64,000 nucleotides of DNA from Tenacibaculum mesophilum (GTDB lineage: Bacteria; Bacteroidota; Bacteroidia; Flavobacteriales; Flavobacteriaceae), in NCBI RefSeq assembly GCF_003867075.1, contig NZ_CP032544.1:610001-674000 (forward strand), given 5' to 3'. The number at the start of each line of letters is the position of its first letter. The stretch's first letter is position 1. The notes beneath the pieces were generated by a model. The model was not told where the DNA came from, did not search any database, and saw only the letters and a list, made by a program, of their open reading frames with translations. Both the position numbers and the translations under genes were made by a program. Positions 7,704-15,869 of this stretch are shown here, in pieces.

Positions 7704-7797
7704 TAGCTAACGGTTATATAAATACTTTTATTGCTAAGCTTACTTGTTTAGGAAAGAAGTCTATAGCAATTTTATTCTTTTTTTATTAGCGTTAGCC
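7704..7797. repeat. attC-like palindromic spacer (GCTAACG/CGTTAGC)
   Basis: Outer arms GCTAACG (7706-7712) and CGTTAGC (7790-7796) enclose inner arms TTGCTA (7731-7736) and TAGCAA (7764-7769). The outer pair is separated by about 77 bp. The nested arrangement resembles a folded attC site, though the cores are not exact matches to the class 1 consensus. It lies between the small hypothetical gene and the trmH-type gene. Confidence 0.55.
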
Positions 7798-7867
7798 AAG
7801 ATAAAACAAAATAAAAAACCGCACAAAAATGTACGGTTAAAATGATGTTTTCAATATTGATAAGTAA
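7731..7867. repeat. trmH downstream segment, copy 2
   Basis: Native-position copy of the segment also found at 3895-4044. It runs from TTGCTAAGC to GATAAGTAA, three bases before the trmH-type stop codon, and includes the terminator hairpin. Confidence 0.8.
7812..7838 (-). terminator. Rho-independent terminator of the trmH-type gene
   Basis: Read on the minus strand, arms AACCGTACA and TGTGCGGTT (7817-7838, one G-T pair) are followed by a T-rich tract (TTTTTTATTTTG). It lies about 32 bases after the stop codon. Confidence 0.8.
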
Positions 7868-7869
7868 GC

Positions 7870-8667
7870 TTACTGTATAAAATTACGTTGACGTTTCGCT
7901 TCAAAAGTTAAGATGGCTGCGGCAACCGATACGTTCATAGAATCTATTTCCCCTTGCATTGGGATGTTGATATTCTGAGTAGCTTCGTCTCGCCAAACTT
8001 GCGTTAATCCTGTAGCTTCAGTACCCACTACCAAAGCAGTAGCCTTAGTATAGTCATTTTTATGGTATTCGTTTGAGTTTTGTAGGGTAGCACTGTAAAT
8101 ATTAATGTTATGCTCCTGTAAGTACGCTATAATGTCTTCAGAAGTGCCTGTAGCTATCTGATTGGTAAATACACAACCCACACTAGAACGTATGATATTA
8201 GGATTGAATAAATCCGTTTTAGGGTTGGCAATAAAAACAGCATCCACATTAGCAGCATCGGCGGTACGTAACATAGCACCAATATTTCCTGGTTTTTCAA
8301 TACCTTCCATAACTAATACGAGTGGGGTAGTGGTGTTGAATTCAATAGTGTCTAAATCGAAGTTTTTAGCTTTTACTACAGCAATAATACCCTCGGTAGT
8401 ATCACGATAGGCAAGCTTTTGGTATACCTCTTTTGTTATTTCTATACAATTAGCAGCCTTATTTAGAATTTTGTTTACACTTTCTTCGGTAAACATATCA
8501 GCAACAAACAGCAGGGTATCTATTTCATAACCTCCTTTAACAACTAACGAAATTTCACGTTGTCCTTCTACTAAAAACAATCCTTTCTTCTTGCGTTCTC
8601 TAGATTTCTCTTGAAGCTTTAAAAGCTCTTTTATATAGGCGTTTTGTGTACTACTAATCTGTTTCAT
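7870..8667 (-). CDS. TrmH/SpoU-family RNA 2'-O-methyltransferase
   Basis: A 265-residue SAM-dependent ribose methyltransferase of the SPOUT fold. The N-terminal substrate-binding domain covers about residues 1-100 (KLQEKSRERKKKGLFLVEGQ). The catalytic domain has motif 1 EGIEKPGNIGAMLRTADAA, motif 2 LVVGTEATGL and motif 3 IPMQGEIDSMNVSVAAAIL, all intact. It probably modifies 23S rRNA or a tRNA; the family does not fix the site. A TACTTTTG -7-type box lies 20 bases before the start, so it seems to have its own promoter, and it ends at a hairpin terminator. Confidence 0.92.
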   Translation of the reverse strand: MKQISSTQNAYIKELLKLQEKSRERKKKGLFLVEGQREISLVVKGGYEIDTLLFVADMFTEESVNKILNKAANCIEITKEVYQKLAYRDTTEGIIAVVKAKNFDLDTIEFNTTTPLVLVMEGIEKPGNIGAMLRTADAANVDAVFIANPKTDLFNPNIIRSSVGCVFTNQIATGTSEDIIAYLQEHNINIYSATLQNSNEYHKNDYTKATALVVGTEATGLTQVWRDEATQNINIPMQGEIDSMNVSVAAAILTFEAKRQRNFIQ

Positions 8668-8686
8668 CTGCTATTATATCTAAATA

Positions 8687-8694
8687 CAAAAGTA
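8687..8694 (-). promoter_or_regulatory. -7-type box TACTTTTG before the trmH-type gene
   Basis: Matches the Bacteroidota -7 consensus TAnnTTTG; the box begins 27 bases before the start codon. No clear -33 TTTG was found. Confidence 0.4.
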
Positions 8695-8737
8695 CTATTC
8701 TGTTTTATAATAAAATACCATCTTGCTAAAAGAATAA

Positions 8738-8829
8738 TTACTAGCTATAGCTGTTGTTAGGCAAACAACAGTACTGTTGCCCAACACCAAACACCACTGT
8801 TGTTTAACACTAGATGCTACTGTTTGAAC
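8738..8829. repeat. Tandem array A1, four units of 23 nt
   Basis: The words TAGCTGTTG, GTACTGTTG, CCACTGTTG and CTACTGTTT start at 8748, 8771, 8794 and 8817, an exact 23-nt spacing. The flanks of each unit differ. The second unit has the 14-nt palindrome CAACAGTACTGTTG (8766-8779). Confidence 0.75.
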
Positions 8830-8848
8830 CTTCAAACAAAACCAAAAT

Positions 8849-8963
8849 ATGGGGTATACTAGTTTGTATTAAGCTTCATACAGTAGTGTATGAAGTCACC
8901 CGACACTACTATATGGTGTCACGATATAGTGGTATATGAAGTTACCATACAGTAGCGCATGCT
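8849..8963. repeat. Tandem array A2, four to five units of 23 nt
   Basis: Centres AGTAGTG (8882), ACTACTA (8905), AGTGGTA (8928) and AGTAGCG (8951) are exactly 23 nt apart; a weaker unit precedes them. Each centre sits in its own small dyad: CTTCATAC/GTATGAAG around AGTAGT, GACAC/GTGTC, ATATA/TATAT around GTGG. Confidence 0.78.
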
Positions 8964-9079
8964 TATTGGCACCGCCAAAGGGTTTAATACCCCGAGACTT
9001 GCTTCGAAAATCAAGAACTTTTTTTCCTATAAAAGTTTCGTGAGCTTGCTTTGAGGTAGTTTACTATCAGTGCATAAAA

Positions 9080-9109
9080 AAACATCATTCTTTTTACGGA
9101 ATGATGTTT
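9080..9109 (-). terminator. Terminator of the amidohydrolase operon
   Basis: Arms AAACATCATTC (9080-9090) and GAATGATGTTT (9099-9109) with an 8-nt loop; on the minus strand the hairpin is followed by a T-run. It lies about 160 bases past the stop of the minus-strand amidohydrolase gene. Confidence 0.8.
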
Positions 9110-9118
9110 AATAGTTTA

Positions 9119-9253
9119 TTGAATTGAAGAGATTCCTTCGTCATTATTTCGACTTAAGTTTATCTTGAGCGAAGTCGAAAGGCTCAACAAACTCCTCGGA
9201 ATGACGTTAAAATTGTTGTCATAGCGAGGAATGATAATGACGTGGCTATCTCT
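9119..9253. repeat. Dispersed intergenic repeat, copy 1
   Basis: Contains AGATTCCTTCGTC, a hairpin with arms TTTCGACTT and AAGTCGAAA, CGGAATGACG, and a 31-bp block (9220-9250) shared with 27377-27407 (opposite strand) and 51755-51785. Confidence 0.75.
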
Positions 9254-9270
9254 TAGTTTAGAAAGATATT

Positions 9271-10569
9271 CTATTGGTTTTTATACTTATTAGCATAACG
9301 CTTCCATAATTTTGTTTGATGCGATTCTAGGCTAATTTTTCTTCCTTGTATAAAAGCAGCTGTTAAAATGTTAGTACGCATATCTAAAGCATCACCTTCA
9401 GAAATAAATAGGGTAGCATCTTTACCAACTTCTAAGGTTCCTACATTGTTGTCAACACCTAAAATTTTAGCGTTGTTTTGAGTAATTAATTGCAAGGCAT
9501 TTTCTTTACCTAATCCGTAAGCAGCATACGTTCCTGCATAAAAAGGTAAGTTACGTGTGCTCATACGTTCCATATCTCCTTCCATACCTAAACCTACTAA
9601 AATACCTGCATCGGTTAATATCTTAGCTGCTCTAAAAGGTCTGTCATAATCTGCATCTTCACCATTAGGCAAACGGTGAGCACGTTCTAAAATAACAGGT
9701 ACATTATTCGTTTTTAATAAGTCAGCAACTTTTTCAGCCTCTTGTCCGCGAACAATCACGATGTTTTTAACTCCTAATTCTTTACATACATTTACAGCAT
9801 CAGTAATTCCTTTTTCTCCTGATACGTGTACAAACATTCTTTGATTACCGTTTAAAACTCCTTGTAAAGCTTCGTATGGTAAGTTTTTAGGTGTTTTGTT
9901 ACCTGCTAGGTAGCTTTTTGCATTGGCGAAAAATTCTTTAAGCTTATCAATACTTTTTTGATAGTTTTTGTTAGGCTTTAATCCTGGATCTTCACCCATC
10001 CACCAACGACCTCTCGAAAATACTTGAGGCCAGTTCATGTGAATACCATCATCGGTTTTAATAGTAGCATCTTCCCAGTTCCAAGCATCTAATTGTACCA
10101 CAGAAGACGTACCAGAAATAACACCACCACGTGGAGCAATTTGTGCCATTAATACTCCGTTAGGACGCATGGTTTCTACTACTTTACTTTCTGCATTATA
10201 GGCAATAATACTACGAATGTGTGGTAGCATTGAACCTACCTCATCAAAGTCTCTTGTTGCACGTACAGCATCAATTTCAGCTAAACCTAAAGAGGTGTTT
10301 GCTGCAATAAAACCTGGGTACACGTGTTTTCCTTTGGCATTAATAACAGTTCCCATACGAGCAATTCTGCTATTAGCATTTCCTACATGGGCTATTTTAC
10401 CGTTAGAAAACATGATTAAGGAGTTTTCAATTACTTCTCCGTTTCCTAAATGTGCTGTAGCACCTTCAATACTATAAGCTTCAGTTTGCTTGGGTGCTGG
10501 TGTTTGTTGCGCTATTATATTTCCTAAGAATAAGAAACATAATAAACTATATATTAATTTAATTTTCAT
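9271..10569 (-). CDS. Secreted amidohydrolase-like protein lacking the HxH motif
   Basis: A 432-residue protein of the amidohydrolase/imidazolonepropionase-like superfamily. I start it at 10569, where MKIKLIYSLLCFLFLGNIIA forms a signal peptide; a longer frame would put eleven residues before it. The N-terminal beta domain (IEGATAHLGNGEVIENSLIM) and the C-terminal GTLEVGKDATLFISEGD are typical. The metal-binding HxH expected after GFIAANTS is absent, so it may be a non-catalytic partner of the larger amidohydrolase 20 bases upstream, with which it forms an operon. Confidence 0.82.
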   Translation of the reverse strand: MKIKLIYSLLCFLFLGNIIAQQTPAPKQTEAYSIEGATAHLGNGEVIENSLIMFSNGKIAHVGNANSRIARMGTVINAKGKHVYPGFIAANTSLGLAEIDAVRATRDFDEVGSMLPHIRSIIAYNAESKVVETMRPNGVLMAQIAPRGGVISGTSSVVQLDAWNWEDATIKTDDGIHMNWPQVFSRGRWWMGEDPGLKPNKNYQKSIDKLKEFFANAKSYLAGNKTPKNLPYEALQGVLNGNQRMFVHVSGEKGITDAVNVCKELGVKNIVIVRGQEAEKVADLLKTNNVPVILERAHRLPNGEDADYDRPFRAAKILTDAGILVGLGMEGDMERMSTRNLPFYAGTYAAYGLGKENALQLITQNNAKILGVDNNVGTLEVGKDATLFISEGDALDMRTNILTAAFIQGRKISLESHQTKLWKRYANKYKNQ

Positions 10570-10588
10570 GTTGTGTGTTTTTAAGTTC

Positions 10589-13534
10589 TTATTCTGTATC
10601 ACAGTGAAATAATTTCTGAGTTTTCTTTTTAGGAGCTTGTGTTTTACCTCCTTTAATCTTCTCTTGTAACATCATGTTAATTAACTTAGCACGCTCTGCT
10701 TTAATAGCTTTACGCTTTTCTAAGTCTTTTTCAATATCAAAATAAACAGCTCCGTCAATAATTGTTTTCTCTGCTTTAGAATATACTGAAAGTGGATTTC
10801 CGCTCCATACTACAACATCTGCATCTTTACCTTCTTTAATACTACCTGTACGGTCGTTTAAGTGTAATAATTTAGCAGGATTGATAGTAACTGTAGCCCA
10901 AGCTTCTTGTTCGCTTAAACCTCCATATTTAATCAATTTAGCAGCTTCTTGATTCAATCTACGAGACATTTCTGCATCATCAGAATTAATAGCAACGGTA
11001 ACTCCTTGGTTGTGCATAATAGCTGCGTTGTATGGAATCGCGTCGTTAACCTCGTATTTATATGCCCACCAGTCAGCAAAAGTAGAACCGCCAACTCCGT
11101 GTTCTTTCATTTTATCTGCTAGTTTGTATCCTTCTAAAATGTGGGTAAACGTATTAATGTTAAAGTTGAATTGTTCTGCAACTTTCATTAACATATTGAT
11201 TTCTGACTGTACGTAAGAGTGACAAGAAATAAAACGTTCTTTATTAATAATTTCTGCTAAGGTTTCTAACTCAATATCCTTACGATATGGCTGTCCGCTT
11301 TTCTTTTTAGCATCGTATTCTTTCGCTCTTTGGAAGTAGTCAATATATACTTGTTCAACTCCCATACGTGTTTGAGGGAAACGAATGGTATTTAAATCTC
11401 CCCAGTTAGATTGTTTTACGTTTTCACCTAAGGCGAATTTGATAAATTTAGGAGTGTTGTTGTATAACATTCCGTCAGCATTCTCTCCCCATTTTAGTTT
11501 GATAATTGCCGAACGTCCACCGATAGGATTGGCAGAACCGTGTAATACCTGAATAGAAGTAACACCTCCCGCAATGTTTCTGTAAATATTTACATCGTTA
11601 GGGTTGATAACATCTTCAATAGTAACCTCAGCTGTTGAGTTATGTCCTGATTCGTTTACTGCTGAAGTAGCAATATGTGAATGCTCATCAATAATACCTG
11701 CGGTTACATACTTACCAGTTCCGTCAATAACTTTTGCTCCTCTTGAAGATAAGTTGGTACCTATTTTGGCTATTTTACCATCTTTAATTAATACATCGGT
11801 ATTGTTTAGTACTTCGTTGTTTTCAGAAGTCCAAACCGTAGCATTTTTAATTAAAATAGTTTCTTTTTGCGGAGCTGTAGGGTTTCCTAATCCGATATTT
11901 GGGTATGAAACAGCTACTACTTCAGGAGTGGTCTCTTTTTTCTTGCCGCCTTTCTTTTTAGCGTCAGCTTTTCCAGTATAAGTAGCATTCCATGTACTTT
12001 CATTCCCATCGTTGTCGGTAGCTGTACCTGTAATTTGTTGTTTGTTTTTAACAAATGCTGTTAAGCGAGTATAGTTGTCACCATCTTTAAAAGCTATATG
12101 TAACCAGTCGTTGCTAAAAGACGATTTGCTGTTTACCTTTTTATCTCCACTTTTTAAAGCAGCTGTTTGTTTAGCTCCTTTACCAGTAATGGTCATATCG
12201 TACGATTTTCCGTTAACTGTTAACGTGTACTTACCTGTAATATCTTTAATATCCATTGAGTTAATGGTGTTTTTATCACCTTGTACCCAGTTTTCATATA
12301 AAGTAGTTTGTTTGTCAAAAATATCACCAGAAGTAATTAAGAAGTTAGCATAACTACCAGCTTTTAAGTTTCCTATTTTATCATTCTTTAAAATTTTGGC
12401 AGGTACTGTAGTTAATGCTTCTAAAGCTGTAGTTTTATCTAATCCATAAGTAATTGCTTTTTGTAGGTTACTACTAAATTCTTTTGCTTTTTTTAACTTG
12501 TAGGTAGTTAATGCAAAAGGAACATTGTTTTTTGCTAAAATTGAAGGATTTGCTGGTTCTTGATTCCAAGAGCGCATATCGCTTAACGCAATTTTATTTG
12601 CTAAAAATGGATTTGATACATCGTAAGCATTTCTAAAGTTAATAGGAAGAATGTAAGTAGCATTAGTTGCTTTAATATCATTGATTCTTTCATATTCGTT
12701 ACCTCCACCTACAATGGTATATTGAATTCCAAATTCGTCACCAATTTTATCAGCACGCATATTATCTAAATATCCACCTGCATTAAATATTTGAGATAAC
12801 TCTTTTTTACTGTTTAGAGCTTCTAAAGCTAAATCGGTATTTTTTGCATTTCCTTTAGCATACCAGTCAGCGTCTAAATATGTTTGACGTAATAATGCCA
12901 TGGCTCCCATACGTGAAGTAGGGTAGCTTTGACGTGATTTAGCACTTTTAGAAAACGATAAGTAGTTTCCTGATTGTTTGTCTAATATTCTGTAAGCATC
13001 AGAACTATTAGGGTTTAAAGCAACTAAAACTCCGTTACCTTGCATAATACCGTCTTCTAGGTGTGTATTAACAGCACCGAAACCTAAAGACAATAATTCT
13101 TTAGCTTTTTTAGTATCAAAGTTAAACTCAGCAGCAGCATCTACATCAGGACGAATATGGTCGTTCCAGTAATATCCTTTTCTACCAGCATCGTATTGTG
13201 GTGTTTTACCACGACCACTCTCACGTTTAGGTTTTGCGATACCAAAGGTTGAATAGGCATCTACAAACGAAGGATACATAGACTTTCCGTCTAGGTTAAT
13301 TACTTGTGCTTCGTTAGGTATGTTAACGGATTTACCTACAGCAACAACTTTACCGTCTTTAATAAGCAGTGTTCCTTTTTTTACTACTTGGGTAGGGGTA
13401 ACATAAATAGTAGCATTGGTAAATGCATACACGTTGTTTTTGGATGACTTTACTCCTGTGTTGGTAGGAAAGTACTCTTGTGCAAAAGAGGTACTAATAC
13501 ACAGGGATAAGAGTAAGAATAGTATTTTTTTCAT
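10589..13534 (-). CDS. Secreted two-domain amidohydrolase
   Basis: A 981-residue exported protein (signal MKKILFLLLSLCISTSFAQ) with two amidohydrolase-like halves. The first (about residues 25-425) ends in IGNLKAGSYANFLITSGD but has no HxH. A lysine-rich linker with KKKGGKKKETTPE (about 555-570) joins the second half, which carries metal-ligand motifs: DEHSHI, FISCHS, THILEG and NSDDAEM, ending GSIKEGKDADVVVWSGNPL. Substrate is unknown; relatives act on cyclic amides or dipeptides. A smaller amidohydrolase-like gene follows in the same operon. Confidence 0.85.
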   Translation of the reverse strand: MKKILFLLLSLCISTSFAQEYFPTNTGVKSSKNNVYAFTNATIYVTPTQVVKKGTLLIKDGKVVAVGKSVNIPNEAQVINLDGKSMYPSFVDAYSTFGIAKPKRESGRGKTPQYDAGRKGYYWNDHIRPDVDAAAEFNFDTKKAKELLSLGFGAVNTHLEDGIMQGNGVLVALNPNSSDAYRILDKQSGNYLSFSKSAKSRQSYPTSRMGAMALLRQTYLDADWYAKGNAKNTDLALEALNSKKELSQIFNAGGYLDNMRADKIGDEFGIQYTIVGGGNEYERINDIKATNATYILPINFRNAYDVSNPFLANKIALSDMRSWNQEPANPSILAKNNVPFALTTYKLKKAKEFSSNLQKAITYGLDKTTALEALTTVPAKILKNDKIGNLKAGSYANFLITSGDIFDKQTTLYENWVQGDKNTINSMDIKDITGKYTLTVNGKSYDMTITGKGAKQTAALKSGDKKVNSKSSFSNDWLHIAFKDGDNYTRLTAFVKNKQQITGTATDNDGNESTWNATYTGKADAKKKGGKKKETTPEVVAVSYPNIGLGNPTAPQKETILIKNATVWTSENNEVLNNTDVLIKDGKIAKIGTNLSSRGAKVIDGTGKYVTAGIIDEHSHIATSAVNESGHNSTAEVTIEDVINPNDVNIYRNIAGGVTSIQVLHGSANPIGGRSAIIKLKWGENADGMLYNNTPKFIKFALGENVKQSNWGDLNTIRFPQTRMGVEQVYIDYFQRAKEYDAKKKSGQPYRKDIELETLAEIINKERFISCHSYVQSEINMLMKVAEQFNFNINTFTHILEGYKLADKMKEHGVGGSTFADWWAYKYEVNDAIPYNAAIMHNQGVTVAINSDDAEMSRRLNQEAAKLIKYGGLSEQEAWATVTINPAKLLHLNDRTGSIKEGKDADVVVWSGNPLSVYSKAEKTIIDGAVYFDIEKDLEKRKAIKAERAKLINMMLQEKIKGGKTQAPKKKTQKLFHCDTE

Positions 13535-13712
13535 TTAATATTGAGTTGATTAGCTTATAAAAATAGATAGTTAAAGAGGAAAACAATTCCTTTTAACAAA
13601 ACATTAAGAATTAATCACAGGGTGATAGCCAAGAATTTAATCCACCAAGGCTTACCTAATAGACTTAAAATGGGTTTTCTTATAGTTCTTTGTTTACTTA
13701 GCCTAAGATAGT

Positions 13713-14759
13713 TTAGTTAAGAACTAGCTTTCCAATCTTTTCATGACCAGATAACCAGGCTGTATTACTGTCAATAAACTGAATAGCATAGTAGCTTTCC
13801 TTGCTTATTTGTTTCCAAGTATGTCCACCATCGTTAGAAAATGATATTCCTGTTTTTCCAACTGCAAAAACTTCATTTCCATTCGTGTTAGGTACATACT
13901 GTACGCAGCTTTTGTAATTAGGATTGGTATTATTAGCTACGAGTGTCCATGTTTTACCACCATCGGTAGTAATTGCTTTATTAGCGTTATTGTCTTCCGG
14001 TTTTGAGTAGTTTCCTCCAATAGCAATTCCATGGTTTTCATCATAAAAATCAATAGAGTAAATTCCTTGTGGTCCGTTACCTTGTACAATTGGGGTGTCA
14101 AAAATCTCCCAAGTGTTTCCAAAATCGGTAGATTTTAAAATACGTGCTTTGGTTCCTCCAGAACCTATCCAAACAGCATTGTTTACAATAGCAATATTGG
14201 TGTTACTAGCAGCAAAGAAGGCTTCTCCTTCTTCAAAAGTAGGCAGCTGTGAGCAAGGTAGTTTTGTCCACGTATTTCCTCCGTCTGAGGTAAGAATAAT
14301 AGACGGACAATCTTCTGTAGGATCACCAACGGCAATACCATGTTTTCCATCGGCAAAGAATTGCATACAGTCGTAAAAAACCTTTTCGTGTTCTTCCTTA
14401 TATACCAATTCATATTTGTTTTCATATCCTTTATATAGTAAGGCTGGGTTTGCTACCGATAAGGCAAATATATTTTCACCATTTTTAGCAATGCTTCTAA
14501 AGTGCGGTATAATAGTATCGTTATACTTTAAACTTTGTGTTTGCCATGTTCTACCACCATTTTTTGTTGTTGTAATATCTCCTTTAGAGCCTGCAAAAAT
14601 TAACTCATCGTTACTAATAGCTAGTATAGCTCTAATACTGGTACTATCTTGTTTAAACTCGGTAATTTTAATAGTTTCAAAAGTTCTTGGGGCTTTCTTT
14701 TCTTGCTTACAAGATAGTATTGTTAAAGAGAGTAAGAAAAGGAATAATAATCGTTTCAT
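13713..14759 (-). CDS. Asp-box (BNR) beta-propeller lipoprotein
   Basis: A 348-residue lipoprotein (MKRLLFLFLLSLTILSC, lipobox ILSC) made of sortilin/YCF48-like propeller repeats. Five Asp-box motifs are visible: TKNGGRTW, SDGGNTW, TDFGNTW, TDGGKTW and NDGGHTW. Such proteins are annotated as oxidoreductases or glycosidase-like, but no catalytic residues can be named here; it may be a structural or assembly factor at the outer membrane. It is transcribed away from the divergent patatin gene. Confidence 0.82.
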   Translation of the reverse strand: MKRLLFLFLLSLTILSCKQEKKAPRTFETIKITEFKQDSTSIRAILAISNDELIFAGSKGDITTTKNGGRTWQTQSLKYNDTIIPHFRSIAKNGENIFALSVANPALLYKGYENKYELVYKEEHEKVFYDCMQFFADGKHGIAVGDPTEDCPSIILTSDGGNTWTKLPCSQLPTFEEGEAFFAASNTNIAIVNNAVWIGSGGTKARILKSTDFGNTWEIFDTPIVQGNGPQGIYSIDFYDENHGIAIGGNYSKPEDNNANKAITTDGGKTWTLVANNTNPNYKSCVQYVPNTNGNEVFAVGKTGISFSNDGGHTWKQISKESYYAIQFIDSNTAWLSGHEKIGKLVLN

Positions 14760-14858
14760 GTGTTTGTTTTAGTTGTTTTAAATGGAACAAGTAACCTTAG
14801 AAATTTAAATTAATTAGTAAATATGTAGAGAAAATTTACTTTACCTATGTTGGTTCCA

Positions 14859-14866
14859 TATTTTTG
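14859..14866 (+). promoter_or_regulatory. -7-type box TATTTTTG before the patatin gene
   Basis: Exact match to TAnnTTTG, 51 bases before the start codon, in the divergent intergenic region. Confidence 0.4.
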
Positions 14867-14909
14867 ATATTTTTACAGAACTAAAAATAGGAAAACCAAA
14901 CTTAAATCA

Positions 14910-15869
14910 ATGAAAAAAGCCCTAGTAATTTCAGGAGGAGGAAGTAAAGGAGCCTTTGCGGGCGGTGTTGCACAATACCTGATGAAAAATAAAAATAAAG
15001 ATTACGACATGCTTTTAGGAACATCAACAGGTAGTTTAATGGTTTCGCATTTGGCTTTGGGTATGATTGATGAATTAAAAGAAATATATACATCGGTAGA
15101 TCAAAAAGCTATTTTTAGTAACAGCCCGTTCAGAGTAAAATCGGTACATGGAGAAAAGGTGGTTTCTATACGACATAGAAACACGATTTGGAACTTTTTA
15201 AATGGTCGTAAAACTTTTGGTGAGAGTAAAAACTTACGAAAGCTTATAAGTAAAAGTGTTACTAAAGAAATGTACGACGAAATTAGAAGGCTGAATAAAG
15301 AGGTAGTGGTCACAGTATCTAATTTAACAGCGAATCAAATTGAATACAAATCTATCTTAGAATGTGAATATGAAGATTTTTGCGATTGGATTTGGGGTTC
15401 GTGCAATTATGTGCCTTTTATGAGTTTACTGGAAAAAGATCATTGTCAGTATGCTGATGGTGGTTTTGGAAGTTTAATACCTATAAGAGAAGCTATAGCA
15501 AGAGGTGCGACGGAGGTGGATGCTATTATTTTAGCAACGGAAGTAACACAAATGAATAGATTGCCTGCTAAAAACCCTTTTTCACTGATGATGGATACGT
15601 TTGATTTTATGTTGGAGAATGTTGAGCGACATAATATTACCATAGGAAAGCTTTCTGCAAAACAACATAATGTAAAACTGAATTTATACTATACGCCAAC
15701 GGTATTAACAACGAACTCGTTAGTTTTTGATAAAGAGAAGATGAAGCAATGGTGGAAGTCAGGTTATAAGTATGCGAAAAAGCTGAATGATGATAGAATG
15801 ACAGAATTTAGACCAGAGATGGTAGATAATCAGGAAATAGAGGAAGGAATAGAAAATAGTGAAGTATGA
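14910..15869 (+). CDS. Patatin-like phospholipase
   Basis: A 319-residue cytoplasmic lipid acyl hydrolase of the patatin family. The oxyanion loop GGGSKGAFAGGV is at residues 9-20, the nucleophile motif GTSTGS at about 38-43, and the catalytic aspartate in DGGFGS near 188. No signal peptide is present. The stop overlaps the start of the DUF72 gene in an ATGA arrangement, so the two are co-translated. Substrate is unknown. Confidence 0.9.
   Translation: MKKALVISGGGSKGAFAGGVAQYLMKNKNKDYDMLLGTSTGSLMVSHLALGMIDELKEIYTSVDQKAIFSNSPFRVKSVHGEKVVSIRHRNTIWNFLNGRKTFGESKNLRKLISKSVTKEMYDEIRRLNKEVVVTVSNLTANQIEYKSILECEYEDFCDWIWGSCNYVPFMSLLEKDHCQYADGGFGSLIPIREAIARGATEVDAIILATEVTQMNRLPAKNPFSLMMDTFDFMLENVERHNITIGKLSAKQHNVKLNLYYTPTVLTTNSLVFDKEKMKQWWKSGYKYAKKLNDDRMTEFRPEMVDNQEIEEGIENSEV

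Larger units (their letters stand above)
8668..9270. other. 603-bp gene-free region with tandem 23-nt arrays and dispersed repeat
   Basis: No gene seen. From left to right it holds the trmH-type promoter, two arrays of 23-nt-period units (8738-8829 and 8849-8963), a G+C-richer tract near 8970-9055, a terminator (9080-9109), and a dispersed repeat (9119-9253). Confidence 0.8.

Noticed and set aside
3695..7869. Complete integron or prophage
   Set aside because: No integrase, phage structural gene or tRNA target was found; only cassette-like spacers are supported.
8738..8963. CRISPR array
   Set aside because: The period is 23 nt with no separate spacers, no conserved direct repeat of 25-40 nt and no cas genes nearby.
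8970..9060. Small RNA or tRNA gene in the G+C-richer stretch
   Set aside because: No cloverleaf arms or TTCGA loop in the right place, and no terminator matching that orientation.
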